23,265 bases of DNA from Erythrobacter sp. (GCA_002695185.1 NZOF01000039.1:1-23265); one strand, 5' to 3'; positions 7,955 to 15,498 are shown, counted from the stretch's first letter. The notes: generated by a model from the sequence alone, not told the origin. Numbers and translations are program-made.

Positions 7955-8708
7955 GGACTCTTCCCGATTCATCACACCGAATGCCTCGCACACGCACGAT
8001 GCGGTACACCGAGGCCGGAGGGAGGTTAAGCAGCGCGGTGCCGAGTCTCTCGGCGACGAGGCCGAGCCTCTCCAACACCTCCATCGGCACCGAGCACCGA
8101 CGGCCATATGTAAAGAGGTAAAGCGCCGCGCCCGGTAACATTAGCGAAAATGCCGAGCGCATGATCGCCTCGATCTGACGGACCGGCATATTCCGCAGGC
8201 CGAGTCCACAGACGGCAGCACCGAAAAGGTCGTCCTCTGGCGGTCGGACAAGCCCGAGCGCAGCCGCGTCAATTTCCAGGACGGAGGCACGGGGAAAACG
8301 CTGCTTCAACAAGTGCACGAAACCGGGATTTTGCTCGACAAGGGTCAAATCGCTTTGGTCTACGCCCCGGGTTATGAGGCGATCAGTGAAGATCCCTGTG
8401 CCAGGTCCGAGTTCCAGAACTTTTCCGCTTCCCTCATCGATCTCACGCGTAATCAACAAGGCAAGCGCTCTGCCGGAGGGCGCTATTGCGGCCGTACCCG
8501 CTGGATCTTTGAGCCATTCCAGCACGAAGCGAAGGTTGTCCTGCCATCCTCCGGCCACGGACGCCGCTGCGTCGCGGTTCCATCCTGCAGAAGCCCCGCT
8601 CGAAATCGCAAGCCCGCCGCCAGCATGCCTGAAGCGGGCGTCATCCTTCGGATGCGGGCAAAGGCGCGTTCGCCAAGACGTTGTGCCGAGTTCGCAAGAG
8701 CACATCAT
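7941..8708 (-). CDS. PmtA-like class I SAM-dependent methyltransferase
   Basis: A Rossmann-fold methyltransferase of about 255 residues. The SAM-binding motif I LELGPGTG is at 98-105, with the acidic ribose-binding end of strand 2 in LTLVEQN. The preceding FVLEWLKDP...AIAPSGRALA and the C-terminal FTYGRRCSVPMEVLERLGLVAERLGT...NLPPASVYRI are typical of bacterial phosphatidylethanolamine N-methyltransferases of the PmtA/COG3963 group, which methylate membrane lipid headgroups. Whether this copy makes phosphatidylcholine is uncertain, since the first 55 residues are poorly conserved. I take the ATG at 8708 (AAAGGA just upstream); ATG 8705 and TTG 8741 are alternatives. Its end overlaps the next SDR by 14 bases, implying translational coupling. 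Confidence 0.82.
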   Translation of the reverse strand: MMCSCELGTTSWRTRLCPHPKDDARFRHAGGGLAISSGASAGWNRDAAASVAGGWQDNLRFVLEWLKDPAGTAAIAPSGRALALLITREIDEGSGKVLELGPGTGIFTDRLITRGVDQSDLTLVEQNPGFVHLLKQRFPRASVLEIDAAALGLVRPPEDDLFGAAVCGLGLRNMPVRQIEAIMRSAFSLMLPGAALYLFTYGRRCSVPMEVLERLGLVAERLGTALLNLPPASVYRIVRVRGIRCDESGRVHAIR

Positions 8709-8771
8709 CTGGTCCTTTTCTGAGACAAAGGTCGGGTGCAAGCGGCGTGGGCGGAGCCGACGACGTGCGCG

Positions 8772-9719
8772 CTAAAGCGGAATGGAGTCCTGCTCGATCA
8801 TAGCCCCGGGGAAGGAGATGCCGGTTAGGGTCTCTGCACGCTGCCAAAGATGCGCCGCCGCAGCGCCATCCAGCGCAGCTGCTGGAATTTTAGCCTCTGC
8901 GGGATGACCGCGGGTCTCACTCATTTTGTCCGGACCATAATAGGCGCCGGGTTTCGCGTCGGGTGCGGTCGCCGCGTAGAGCGTGGGAAGCGCGCCTTGC
9001 GCTGCCGGTTGGAACATGAACGGCAGGAGTGTGCGCACGATCCGCTGCAGGCTGAACTTGCCGGACGCATTCAACAGCAAATCGGTGCGCGATACCCCCG
9101 GGTGCACAGCGATGCTGCTCACCCCCCAGCCGTTTCTCTCGCTGCGCCGCGCAAGCTCGATGGCAAATATGAGGCACGCAAGCTTCGACTGGCTGTAGAC
9201 CGGCATCGGCTTGTAATCCCGTTCTGCATTCAGATCGTCAAAATTGATCGAACCACCGCGCGCGGCGATGCTCGATACCGTTACGATCCGCGGCTGGCGC
9301 CCGTTGCGCAGGAGCGGCAGCAGATGTGCCGTCAGCGCAAAGTGCCCAAGGAAGTTGGTGCCGAACTGCAATTCGAAACCGTCTTCGGTTTCTTCTCGTC
9401 GAGGAGGCACCATTACGCCCGCATTGTTGACGAGGATGTCGATGCTCCGTCGCTTGCTGCTGAGGCGGTCGGCGAACTTCGCGATCGAGGCCAGGCTGGC
9501 GAGGTCCAGTCGCTCGAAGCTGATTGTGACCTGCGGCGCTAAATCGCGAATCTTCGCCGCCGCGTCGGCACCCTTTCGTGGATTGCGTCCCGCGACGATT
9601 ACGTCTCCGCCAGCGCGTGCAAGTTCCAACGCGCCTTCGAAACCCAGGCCACCGGTTCCTGTGACAACAGCAGTTCGGCCACGCTGCGATGGAATGTCGG
9701 ATGCGGTCCAGCGGGTCAT
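8772..9719 (-). CDS. retinol dehydrogenase-like SDR oxidoreductase
   Basis: A 315-residue SDR of the retinol dehydrogenase / protochlorophyllide-reductase-like type. It has NNAG at 98-101, the NFLGHFALTAHLLPLL stretch, S150, Y175 and K179 (YSQSK), and a long C-terminal segment ending with a COOH-terminal YYGPDKMSETRG region typical of the group. The cofactor loop reads TGTGGLG (20-26), one residue shorter than the usual TGxxxGxG. NPRKG after GR suggests NADP binding. It probably oxidises or reduces a hydrophobic alcohol or aldehyde. An AAAGG site precedes the ATG and abuts the stop of the small ORF upstream. First large gene of the minus-strand run with the methyltransferase. Confidence 0.9.
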   Translation of the reverse strand: MTRWTASDIPSQRGRTAVVTGTGGLGFEGALELARAGGDVIVAGRNPRKGADAAAKIRDLAPQVTISFERLDLASLASIAKFADRLSSKRRSIDILVNNAGVMVPPRREETEDGFELQFGTNFLGHFALTAHLLPLLRNGRQPRIVTVSSIAARGGSINFDDLNAERDYKPMPVYSQSKLACLIFAIELARRSERNGWGVSSIAVHPGVSRTDLLLNASGKFSLQRIVRTLLPFMFQPAAQGALPTLYAATAPDAKPGAYYGPDKMSETRGHPAEAKIPAAALDGAAAAHLWQRAETLTGISFPGAMIEQDSIPL

Positions 9720-9731
9720 TTAGAGAGCCTT

Positions 9732-9806
9732 TCAGATATCGTATCGATGCGGACGATAGCTAATCATCGCCGCCACGAAGCCCATGCCGAATTCCTCAAT
9801 AGACAT
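9732..9806 (-). CDS. small leader ORF, 24 codons
   Basis: A short frame beginning MSIEEFGMGF and ending RPHRYDI lies directly upstream of the SDR gene. It has a strong ribosome site (GGAGGA, 6 bases before the ATG), better than that of the SDR itself. Its TGA is contiguous with the SDR's AAAGG site, and the SDR ATG is 12 bases after the stop. That arrangement suits a leader peptide or translational coupling. I do not recognise the peptide, and expression is unproven. Confidence 0.4.
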   Translation of the reverse strand: MSIEEFGMGFVAAMISYRPHRYDI

Positions 9807-10156
9807 GCCTATTCCTCCAGCAGACTTTAGCCGCCCAGTGTTTCGGTCAGCGCCTCGGCAAAGGTGCATTCGCGCGCTGCCTCGCGACCTGCGCAGCGGC
9901 GAGCCTCAGTTCCGTGAGAGCGGTGGCGGGAACGAGGCGAGGAAACTTTGCTCGACTAAGCTCCGCATAGGCCCGGCGCGGATTGGCGAGCGGAATCGGT
10001 TTGGGCGTGTCGATGGGTGCCCTTGTCCTCCATGCCTGAAGCATCGGAAAACTTGCCCGGACTTCCGGGAATGGCTCCAGCGTTCGGCTCCCCGGCGTAC
10101 CCAGCCGTCGCTGCGAACGCTGGCTACCGGCTGGAACGCCTTCCGGTGGCCGGATG
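9807..10156. other. gene-poor structured region with inverted repeats
   Basis: No complete gene is visible in these 350 bp. An exact inverted repeat, CCAGCGTTCG (10077-10086) and CGAACGCTGG (10114-10123), encloses 27 bases. CCCGGA-CT-TCCGGG lies just to its left (about 10057-10070), so the AraC transcript would fold strongly after its stop. A start-less minus-strand frame through the region reads smoothly (e.g. RRLGTPGSRTLEPFPEVRAS) and ends in RR-stop at 9847. It resembles a decayed or repeated element rather than a gene I can name. Confidence 0.4.
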
Positions 10157-11155
10157 CTAGACCAGCGCCGCTTTCAGATTCATGGCGTCGCGCTTGGGCG
10201 CGATCCCGAAGGTGCGCGAATACTCCCGGCTGAACTGGGAGGCGCTCTCGTAACCGACCTGATATGCGACCTCGGCGACATTTAGCGCTTCGGTTGTCAG
10301 AAGCCTGCGCGCTTCAAGCAGTCGCAGCTGCTTCTGGAACTGAAGCGGCGACATCGCGGTCAACGCCTTGAAATGCTGGTGAAAGGAAGACTGACTCATG
10401 TTAGCCGCTTCGGCGAGCCGTTCGACCCGCAGCGTCTTGGTAAAGTTCTCACGAAGCAGGTGAATCGCCCGGCCGATCCGGTCGAGATGGGGGTCGGGAG
10501 CGGCCGACCGCCACAGATCCGAGGCATTCGGCCCGCTCAACAGCCAATAGTAAAACTCGCGCATCAACGCGGGATACAGAATCGAAATGGCCTGCGGCGT
10601 CTCGGTCAATTTCACCATGCGCAGAACACAATCCGCCAATGCACCATCGACGTCGGCGACGAACATGCTGCGGACAGGGTTCGTCCGCGCACCGCCGGGC
10701 GTGTCGAGCTTTTCCAGAACTTCCCGCATGATGGCAATGTCGAGTTCCACGGTAATCCCGACGAACGGTGCGTCGGGACTTGCGCTTACGATCCGGCCAC
10801 AGGCGGGGAGGTCCAATCCGACCATCAGACATTGCATCGGGCCGTAGCTGAGGGTCTCCTCACCGATCAGGATTTCCTTGCCTCCTTGGAGCGTGATGCA
10901 GAGGGACGGTTGATAGACATAATGATTGTCCATCTCGTGGAACGCGCGGATGACATGCAGCCCGGCATTCGGGACCGGGAAATACCCCTCGCCGCCGCCG
11001 TTCGCATCGGCATAGGCGTTGACCGCCGCCAATAAGGTTGGCGTCATGCCGATCCTTTCCGCGCGACCATCCGGCAGTCCAGGCTGTGTAACACCGCGCG
11101 TCGGATCGCGTGTAGGAAAAGGCAAAATTTTTCCAAATTCCGGCATTTCGACCAC
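10157..11155 (-). CDS. AraC-family transcriptional regulator (AraC_N type)
   Basis: A 332-residue regulator with an AraC_N (PF06719-like) sensor domain at about 35-195 (VYQPSLCITLQGGKEILIGEETLSYGP). The C-terminal double helix-turn-helix is at about 225-325 (MSQSSFHQHFKALTAMSPLQFQKQLR and VAYQVGYESASQFSREYSRTFG). Members such as YqhC control aldehyde-responsive oxidoreductases. It is a close paralogue of the regulator at 20371-21405; the HTH regions are nearly identical. The GTG start at 11155 is supported by a GAAGGA site and by alignment with that paralogue, which begins at the same place relative to MPE. It lies upstream of the minus-strand SDR/methyltransferase run and may control it. Confidence 0.92.
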   Translation of the reverse strand: MVEMPEFGKILPFPTRDPTRGVTQPGLPDGRAERIGMTPTLLAAVNAYADANGGGEGYFPVPNAGLHVIRAFHEMDNHYVYQPSLCITLQGGKEILIGEETLSYGPMQCLMVGLDLPACGRIVSASPDAPFVGITVELDIAIMREVLEKLDTPGGARTNPVRSMFVADVDGALADCVLRMVKLTETPQAISILYPALMREFYYWLLSGPNASDLWRSAAPDPHLDRIGRAIHLLRENFTKTLRVERLAEAANMSQSSFHQHFKALTAMSPLQFQKQLRLLEARRLLTTEALNVAEVAYQVGYESASQFSREYSRTFGIAPKRDAMNLKAALV

Positions 11156-11168
11156 TGGTCATTCCTTC

Positions 11169-11197
11169 TAGCTTTCTGGCGTCAACCAAAGCTAGGA
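11169..11197. promoter_or_regulatory. putative AraC operator, copy 1
   Basis: TAGCTT (11169-11174), nine bases, AACCAA (11184-11189), one base, then GCTAGGA (11191-11197). The same arrangement occurs at 21419-21446 upstream of the paralogous AraC gene. In both, the TAGCTT begins 14 bases from the first base of the start codon. Conservation against otherwise different flanks suggests an autoregulatory site. Confidence 0.5.
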
Positions 11198-11276
11198 ATA
11201 CCCATAATGTCACAATACATCTGCTCGTCAAGTACCGCTCTTTATAGTATATTTCCGTAGATATTATAATTGTTAG

Positions 11277-11315
11277 CGTAATTTGATCATTAGTCGTAAT
11301 TTGCCCGCGTAATTT
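11277..11315. repeat. three CGTAATTT direct repeats
   Basis: Exact copies lie at 11277-11284, 11295-11302 and 11308-11315, spaced 18 and 13 bp start to start, in the AT-rich gap between araC and mipA. They look like a regulator-binding array or promoter elements. No specific regulator can be named. Confidence 0.45.
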
Positions 11316-11520
11316 ATTGCGTATCGGATTTATTTTTCCGTAGAATGCGTTTTACGTGCAGGCTTTTTGCTAATCTGCCATTCTCGCTCGAATGCAGCAC
11401 TGAGCGGCGCCGACCCGACCGCCGCACATCGGCGATTCACGGCAACATAGTTTCGGAAGTTGCGGCCCGCCCCCGGCTCGCGATTCCGGCGTGAGGTCGC
11501 CCGCCCCCCGGCGGCCTCTA

Positions 11521-11559
11521 GGGTCACCGAAGCCCCCGATCGGGCGCTTTCGGTGACCC
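11521..11559. promoter_or_regulatory. long hairpin before mipA
   Basis: GGGTCACCGAA (11521-11531) pairs exactly with TTCGGTGACCC (11549-11559). The inside adds a CCCGATCGGG palindrome, so nearly all 39 bases pair. It ends 28 bases before the MipA start. On the plus strand CTTTG follows, a weak terminator tail. It may end upstream transcription or form a 5' leader structure that controls MipA. Confidence 0.5.
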
Positions 11560-11587
11560 TTTGTCCCTCAAACGAAAAGGTGTTTAG

Positions 11588-12385
11588 ATGAAGAAGCTCG
11601 TTCCGGTCCTCCTCGCCTGTGGTCTTACCCCGATCTCTGTCGGTGAAGCTCAGGCCCAGTCCGCTCCCTCCAGCGACGGCCCGCACGGTGTAGTCGCTAT
11701 TGGCCCTGGCGTCGTTCCCGAATTCGACGGCTCACGCGATATGCGCGTCCTACCCTCCGTCATGGCTGACGTTCGGTGGGGCGGCGTCAATGTTCAGGTT
11801 CGCGGCCCCGGCCTGCGGGTCGACGTTGTTTCAGACCCGAGACTTTCATTCGGGCCGGTTATCGGGGCCCGGCTGCCTCGTGACGATGCCGACGGGCGCC
11901 TCGGACTGCTGCCCGAGATCGACACCGCAATCGAGGCAGGTGCGTTCATCGGCTATCGATTTGGCGGAGATCGGTATGGACAGGGCGCACTTCAGATGGA
12001 GCTTTCGGTCCTCCACGACGTCTCGGACACACACAATGGATTGCTCGCCACTGCGAGCGCCAGCTATACCGCCGTCAGCAACCAAGACTTCTTCTTCTCG
12101 ATCGACGTGCAGACTACAGTTGCCGACAGCGATTATACCCGGACCTATTTTGGGATCGATCAGGCTGCAGCCGCCGCGAGCGGCATTGCAGCGTACCGCC
12201 CGGACGGGGGCGTCAGGGATATCGGGGCCGGCGTGACCGCCGGATACTGGTTCTCCCCCAAATTCGGGATCACTGCGAGAGCAGGCGCTACCTATCTTGT
12301 CGGCGATATCGCGGACAGCCCGATCACGGAAGAGGGGCGCCGCTGGCAGCCGGCGGGCGGCGTCATGCTCTCGTACCGGTTCTGA
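11588..12385 (+). CDS. MipA/OmpV family outer-membrane protein
   Basis: A 265-residue beta-barrel protein with a signal peptide (KKLVPVLLACGLTPISVGEAQA, cleavage near residue 23). It has the alternating aromatic strands typical of the MipA/OmpV family (PF06629): GVVAIGPGVVPEFDGSRDMRVLPSVMADVRW near the N-terminus, FIGYRFGGD in the middle, and a C-terminal strand ending in SYRF with terminal phenylalanine, the outer-membrane assembly signal. Members interact with scaffolding or are stress-induced porin-like proteins; the role here is unknown. A GAAAAGG site lies 7 bases before the ATG. It stands alone, divergent from the AraC gene and behind the long hairpin. Confidence 0.88.
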   Translation: MKKLVPVLLACGLTPISVGEAQAQSAPSSDGPHGVVAIGPGVVPEFDGSRDMRVLPSVMADVRWGGVNVQVRGPGLRVDVVSDPRLSFGPVIGARLPRDDADGRLGLLPEIDTAIEAGAFIGYRFGGDRYGQGALQMELSVLHDVSDTHNGLLATASASYTAVSNQDFFFSIDVQTTVADSDYTRTYFGIDQAAAAASGIAAYRPDGGVRDIGAGVTAGYWFSPKFGITARAGATYLVGDIADSPITEEGRRWQPAGGVMLSYRF

Positions 12386-12449
12386 GCCGCTCATGACCGA
12401 CGGTCCGCCCGTTGATATTTCTCCGTTCGCAGCGCCAGCCGGCGTTGAG

Positions 12450-12725
12450 AGCGATCCCGCCGCAGCCGCCATCGGACGAGGCGGCGGTCTCCGGCGACAG
12501 CGACGAAGTAGACATCGCCCAAGGCGCAGTCGACCAGGCGCGCCAGTTCCACGTGGACATCCCGAACCTGCATTTCATCTAGGGCGACCTGTGACGAATG
12601 CCTGACGTATTGGACGGAGCATCGATCTCGTGAGCCTGGCGGACACGATCCATTCTCTCCTGCCGGTTCTAGGAAACTTCGGCGCCTTCAAAACGCAAGA
12701 CGAGCTATTGTGTCAGCTAGAATAG
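12450..12725 (+). pseudogene. possible decayed SAM methyltransferase remnant
   Basis: Plus-strand translation gives VDIAQGAVDQARQFHVDI followed by PNLHFI, a stop, GDL, a stop and RMPDV (about 12510-12615). After a frame change, VSLADTIHSLLPVLGNFGAF ends at a stop at 12723-12725. In class I methyltransferases, strand 2 (VDI..), the N-x-x-F-x-x-GD motif and the following strand 4 (DLVSLADTIH) come in this order. The arrangement fits a broken methyltransferase, but I cannot see motif I with certainty and the resemblance is only by eye. The end overlaps the 3' end of the LysR gene. Confidence 0.3.
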
Positions 12726-13648
12726 CGCCAATCTCCTGCGGCATCTCGCAGTGTATCGAGCAGTGATCGGACGCGCGAGGGCGTATGACGCCGTTCGAGG
12801 CGCACGGCATGAATGGGCGTTTCGGCGACGCGCCACTCGCGCAGAACTTCGACCACCAGCCCCTCGCGCAGCGGAAGCAGTCCCACCCAGGCCGGAACCC
12901 AGGCGAGCCCGAGACCAAGGCGCATCATCGACCAGATTGCGCTCACGTCCTCCACCACGATCCGCGGACGCGGCATGATGCGGACCAACCTGCCGTCGAT
13001 GGGGTCCGCGAATTGCCACGCCATCAGGCGACCGGAGCCGGGATCGCGAAAGCCGATCTGGTGATGCGCGTCGAGGTCGGCCGGCGAGTTCGGCGCACCC
13101 ACCACCTCGACATACTTAGGCGTCGCGCAGAGCACCCATGGGAAGCTGCCCAGCGGGGTCGAGACGAGGTTCGGCTGCCCATTGAGCTCTCCAATGCGGA
13201 TTGCAACGTCGATGCCCTCTGCCGCCAGGTCGAGCGTGCCATCGTCGATCTTCAGTTCCAATTCGATATCGGGGTTGGCCCGCAAGATAGCGGGGATTTG
13301 CCGTGCCAGTCTGGCCCGAATCAGCGGCGCTGGCGCACTGAGCCTGACGCGCCCGCCGGCACCGCTCGCTGAAGCGTGGTCCAGCGTCGCCTCCAGCCGT
13401 TCCGCTTCGCGCAACAGGTCCCTCGTCCCCTCGAGCAGCCGCTCGCCCTCAGGGGTCAGCGAGATCGCGTGCGTGGTGCGGTGAAGCAGGCGCACCCCAT
13501 GTGCCTGCTCAAAGCGCGACACGGCCTTGGAGAGCGCCGAGGTCGTCGTTCCGGCTCGCCGCGCCGCCTCGGCAAAGGACCCGGCATCCACCACACGGGC
13601 GAAATGCAGCAGGTTCAATAGGCGCTGAAAGGTGGGCGGTGTGGACAC
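12713..13648 (-). CDS. LysR-family transcriptional regulator
   Basis: A 311-residue LysR protein. The N-terminal HTH is at about 10-68 (ARVVDAGSFAEAARRAGTTTSALSKAVSRFE, then GVRLLHRTTHAISLTPEGERLL). The effector domain is at about 98-300 (GRVRLSAPAPLIRARLARQIP; PRIVVEDVSAIWSMMRLGLGLAWVPAWVG). It is of the CrgA/YafC-like type. The GTG start at 13648 gives the normal distance to the HTH. It is divergent from the DUF1330-like and epoxide-hydrolase-like genes across an 89-bp gap, so these are its likely targets. Confidence 0.92.
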   Translation of the reverse strand: MSTPPTFQRLLNLLHFARVVDAGSFAEAARRAGTTTSALSKAVSRFEQAHGVRLLHRTTHAISLTPEGERLLEGTRDLLREAERLEATLDHASASGAGGRVRLSAPAPLIRARLARQIPAILRANPDIELELKIDDGTLDLAAEGIDVAIRIGELNGQPNLVSTPLGSFPWVLCATPKYVEVVGAPNSPADLDAHHQIGFRDPGSGRLMAWQFADPIDGRLVRIMPRPRIVVEDVSAIWSMMRLGLGLAWVPAWVGLLPLREGLVVEVLREWRVAETPIHAVRLERRHTPSRVRSLLDTLRDAAGDWRYSS

Positions 13649-13700
13649 GGTGGCAACTCAATCCTGTTTTCGGCGCCTCTACAAGGGCGTTGTTGCCATC
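13649..13700. promoter_or_regulatory. candidate operator in LysR/DUF1330 gap
   Basis: GGTGGCAAC (13649-13657) and GTTGCCATC (13692-13700) form an inverted repeat matching at 8 of 9 positions with 34 bp between the halves. They lie in the 89-bp divergent intergenic region. A GATAAT element (13703-13708) could be a -10 box for the plus-strand genes. Widely spaced half-sites are compatible with a LysR tetramer; binding is not shown. Confidence 0.3.
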
Positions 13701-13737
13701 ACGATAATGATCCGGGTGAACAAGGAGAAGCAACATC

Positions 13738-14151
13738 ATGCAAACACTGGAACTCGACGAAACCGCACTGGATGCGGCGGAGCAGGCGATCGGCGACGGG
13801 CCGGTGGTGATGGTCAATCTTCTCCGGTTCCGCGCTACGCCCGATTACGCCGCCGACTTTGAAGACGCGAAGCCGGACTCGCTGAGCGGCTATTATGAGG
13901 GGTATGTCGGCGGCTTCAGGGAGACCTGCGAGGCGGTCGGGGTGGTGCCGCAGCTGCTTCACGCGGGCCCGCGCGTGCACAGTCTTCTCGCCGGTCCCGA
14001 CGACAGTTGGGACGAGATCGCTGTGGTGCGCTACGACAGCTTCGCCGATCTCAGGAAAATCCTGGAGAGCGAAACCTACGCGCAGCGTGCCAAGCCCCAC
14101 CGCTTCGCCGTGGTAGCCGACTGGCGATTCATCGCCACGAAGGGCCGCTGA
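13738..14151 (+). CDS. DUF1330-like small protein
   Basis: A 137-residue soluble protein with a ferredoxin-like dimeric alpha/beta-barrel look. GPVVMVNLLRFR forms the first strand and SWDEIAVVRYDSFADLRKILESETYAQRAKPHRFAVVADWRFI the second half, as in DUF1330 proteins. The biochemical function of the family is largely unknown. An AAGGAG site precedes the ATG. Its stop is one base from the start of the epoxide-hydrolase-like gene (TGA-T-ATG), so the two are surely translated together and probably serve one pathway. Confidence 0.8.
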   Translation: MQTLELDETALDAAEQAIGDGPVVMVNLLRFRATPDYAADFEDAKPDSLSGYYEGYVGGFRETCEAVGVVPQLLHAGPRVHSLLAGPDDSWDEIAVVRYDSFADLRKILESETYAQRAKPHRFAVVADWRFIATKGR

Positions 14152-14152
14152 T

Positions 14153-15163
14153 ATGGTGTCGGCCCCGTTCCGCGCCGGCGGTTGTGAGACGCCGCGTCAC
14201 CGCACCGCCTGGATCGAAGCGGGGCCGCTCGACGGTCCGCTGATGATCTTCGTCCATGGCTGGCCCGAACTCGGCATTATCTGGGAGCACCAGCTCCGCC
14301 ATTTTGCCGCGGCGGGCTGGCGCTGTATCGCCCCGGACATGCGCGGCTATGGCGGCTCTTCCGTGCCAACGCGAATCGGCGATTATTCGATTCGGGAGAT
14401 CACCGCCGATCTCATCGCACTGCACGACAGCCTCGGAGGGGCTCCGGCTTTGTGGGTGGCGCATGATTGGGGGTGCGCGCCGGTCTGGTCGATCGCGGCG
14501 CATCATCCCGATCGCTGTCGCCGCCTCGTCACCATCAGCGTTCCATATTTCGCGCGCGGCAACACCTTGGACAACGTTGCCGCGACGGTGAACCGCGCTT
14601 TGTACCCAGCCGAGCGCTACCCGGTCGGGCAATGGGATTATTGGCTCTACCATCGTGAGCATGCTGGCGCCGCGGCCGCATCGCTGGAGGCGGATGTACG
14701 CGCGACAATCGCCGCGCTGTACCGGCGAACGTCTCCCGACGTAGTCGGCAAACCGTCCAAGTTCTCGGATCTGCGCGCGCGCGGCGGCTTTTTCGGCGCT
14801 GATCGACGTGCCCCAACCATGCCACGGGACGAGACGATGCTGAGCGAAGATACGTTCGAGGCGTTCGTCGCCGCGTTCGAGCGTTCCGGCTTCCATGGAG
14901 CCAATGCGTGGTACCTGAACGATGCCGACAACCTGGCGTTCGCCGCCGAGGCGCCGAATTTCGGGCGGATCGACGTAGCTTCACTTTTCATCCACGCACG
15001 ATGGGACACAGTTTGTGACACCATTCACAGCGCGCTTGCGGATCCGATGCGAGAGGACTGCACCAGCTTGACCGAGGTGACGATCGATGCAGGACACATG
15101 GTCATGCTGGAACAGCCGGCTGCCCTGAATGGCGCGATCGATTTTTGGCTTAACGCAAATTGA
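14153..15163 (+). CDS. alpha/beta hydrolase, epoxide hydrolase-like
   Basis: A 336-residue alpha/beta-hydrolase fold protein. HGWPE (35-39) forms the oxyanion-hole region. The nucleophile is D105 in HDWGC, where an aspartate instead of serine marks epoxide hydrolases and haloalkane dehalogenases. H315 (DAGHMVMLEQP) is the general base and D285 (HARWDTVCD) the likely charge relay. Y254 (NAWYLNDAD) fits the lid tyrosine that activates the epoxide ring, supporting epoxide hydrolase over dehalogenase. It would convert an epoxide to a diol in the cytoplasm; the substrate is unknown. It is coupled to the DUF1330-like gene one base upstream. Confidence 0.88.
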   Translation: MVSAPFRAGGCETPRHRTAWIEAGPLDGPLMIFVHGWPELGIIWEHQLRHFAAAGWRCIAPDMRGYGGSSVPTRIGDYSIREITADLIALHDSLGGAPALWVAHDWGCAPVWSIAAHHPDRCRRLVTISVPYFARGNTLDNVAATVNRALYPAERYPVGQWDYWLYHREHAGAAAASLEADVRATIAALYRRTSPDVVGKPSKFSDLRARGGFFGADRRAPTMPRDETMLSEDTFEAFVAAFERSGFHGANAWYLNDADNLAFAAEAPNFGRIDVASLFIHARWDTVCDTIHSALADPMREDCTSLTEVTIDAGHMVMLEQPAALNGAIDFWLNAN

Positions 15164-15462
15164 TCTTCTGGACCTTTGTGAAATTAGCGCGCTTGCCAAA
15201 CTAAGATCGTGCTGAGTTCTCCGCAAATCACCTCACCGAATCTCACGGCCAAGCGCGACACCTATAGGTTTAGCGCGCAACGCAGCGTCCGGACATCCCC
15301 AAGGAAGACTACCCATGGTGGCATGGGTCGTGCGGTACGCCGTCTATTTTGGCGGCTAGGCAAAGATGGGCCGGCGTCATGTCACTGTTGCCATGAGGGT
15401 AGGAGCGCGGGCGTCGGTCTGCGTATGGGCATCGCCGTGCGTGACGCCGAGGTCCTCATAAA
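15164..15462. other. intergenic region with a small stem-loop
   Basis: About 300 bp without a convincing gene separate the hydrolase from the marR promoter. ACCCATG-GTGG-CATGGGT (15311-15328) is a perfect 7-bp hairpin that could help end the hydrolase transcript, though no T-run follows. A plus-strand frame from 15209 to 15466 has no recognisable content and I do not call it. Confidence 0.5.
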
Positions 15463-15498
15463 TTGACAAAACGCTAGCTAGCTAGCATATTAGCTAGA
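15463..15498 (+). promoter_or_regulatory. marR promoter with CTAG palindromic operator
   Basis: TTGACA (15463-15468), 17 bp, CATATT (15486-15491): a near-consensus sigma-70 promoter. The spacer is largely filled by GCTAGCTAGCTAGC (15473-15486), a perfect 14-bp palindrome. GCTAG recurs at 15493-15497 and 15501-15505, on both sides of the ATG. CTAG appears five times within 35 bp. The expected transcription start, six to seven bases after the -10, falls on the ATG at 15498, so the mRNA is probably leaderless. The palindrome is the likely site of MarR self-repression. Confidence 0.7.

Larger units (their letters stand above)
11156..11587. other. AT-rich intergenic region with repeats
   Basis: This 432-bp gap separates the AraC gene from the divergent MipA gene. 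The part from about 11198 to 11345 is much more AT-rich than its surroundings. It holds three copies of CGTAATTT and two of TTTCCGTAGA (about 11253 and 11335). From about 11380 to 11587 the sequence is GC-rich again and ends with a long hairpin. A 17-codon frame at 11207-11260 (MSQYICSSSTALYSIFP) starts 9 bases after an AGGA, in the position where the paralogous AraC locus has its divergent MFS gene. Confidence 0.6.

Noticed and set aside
15209..15466. 85-codon plus-strand frame before marR
   Set aside because: No ribosome site, no domain, and it ends inside the marR -35 region.
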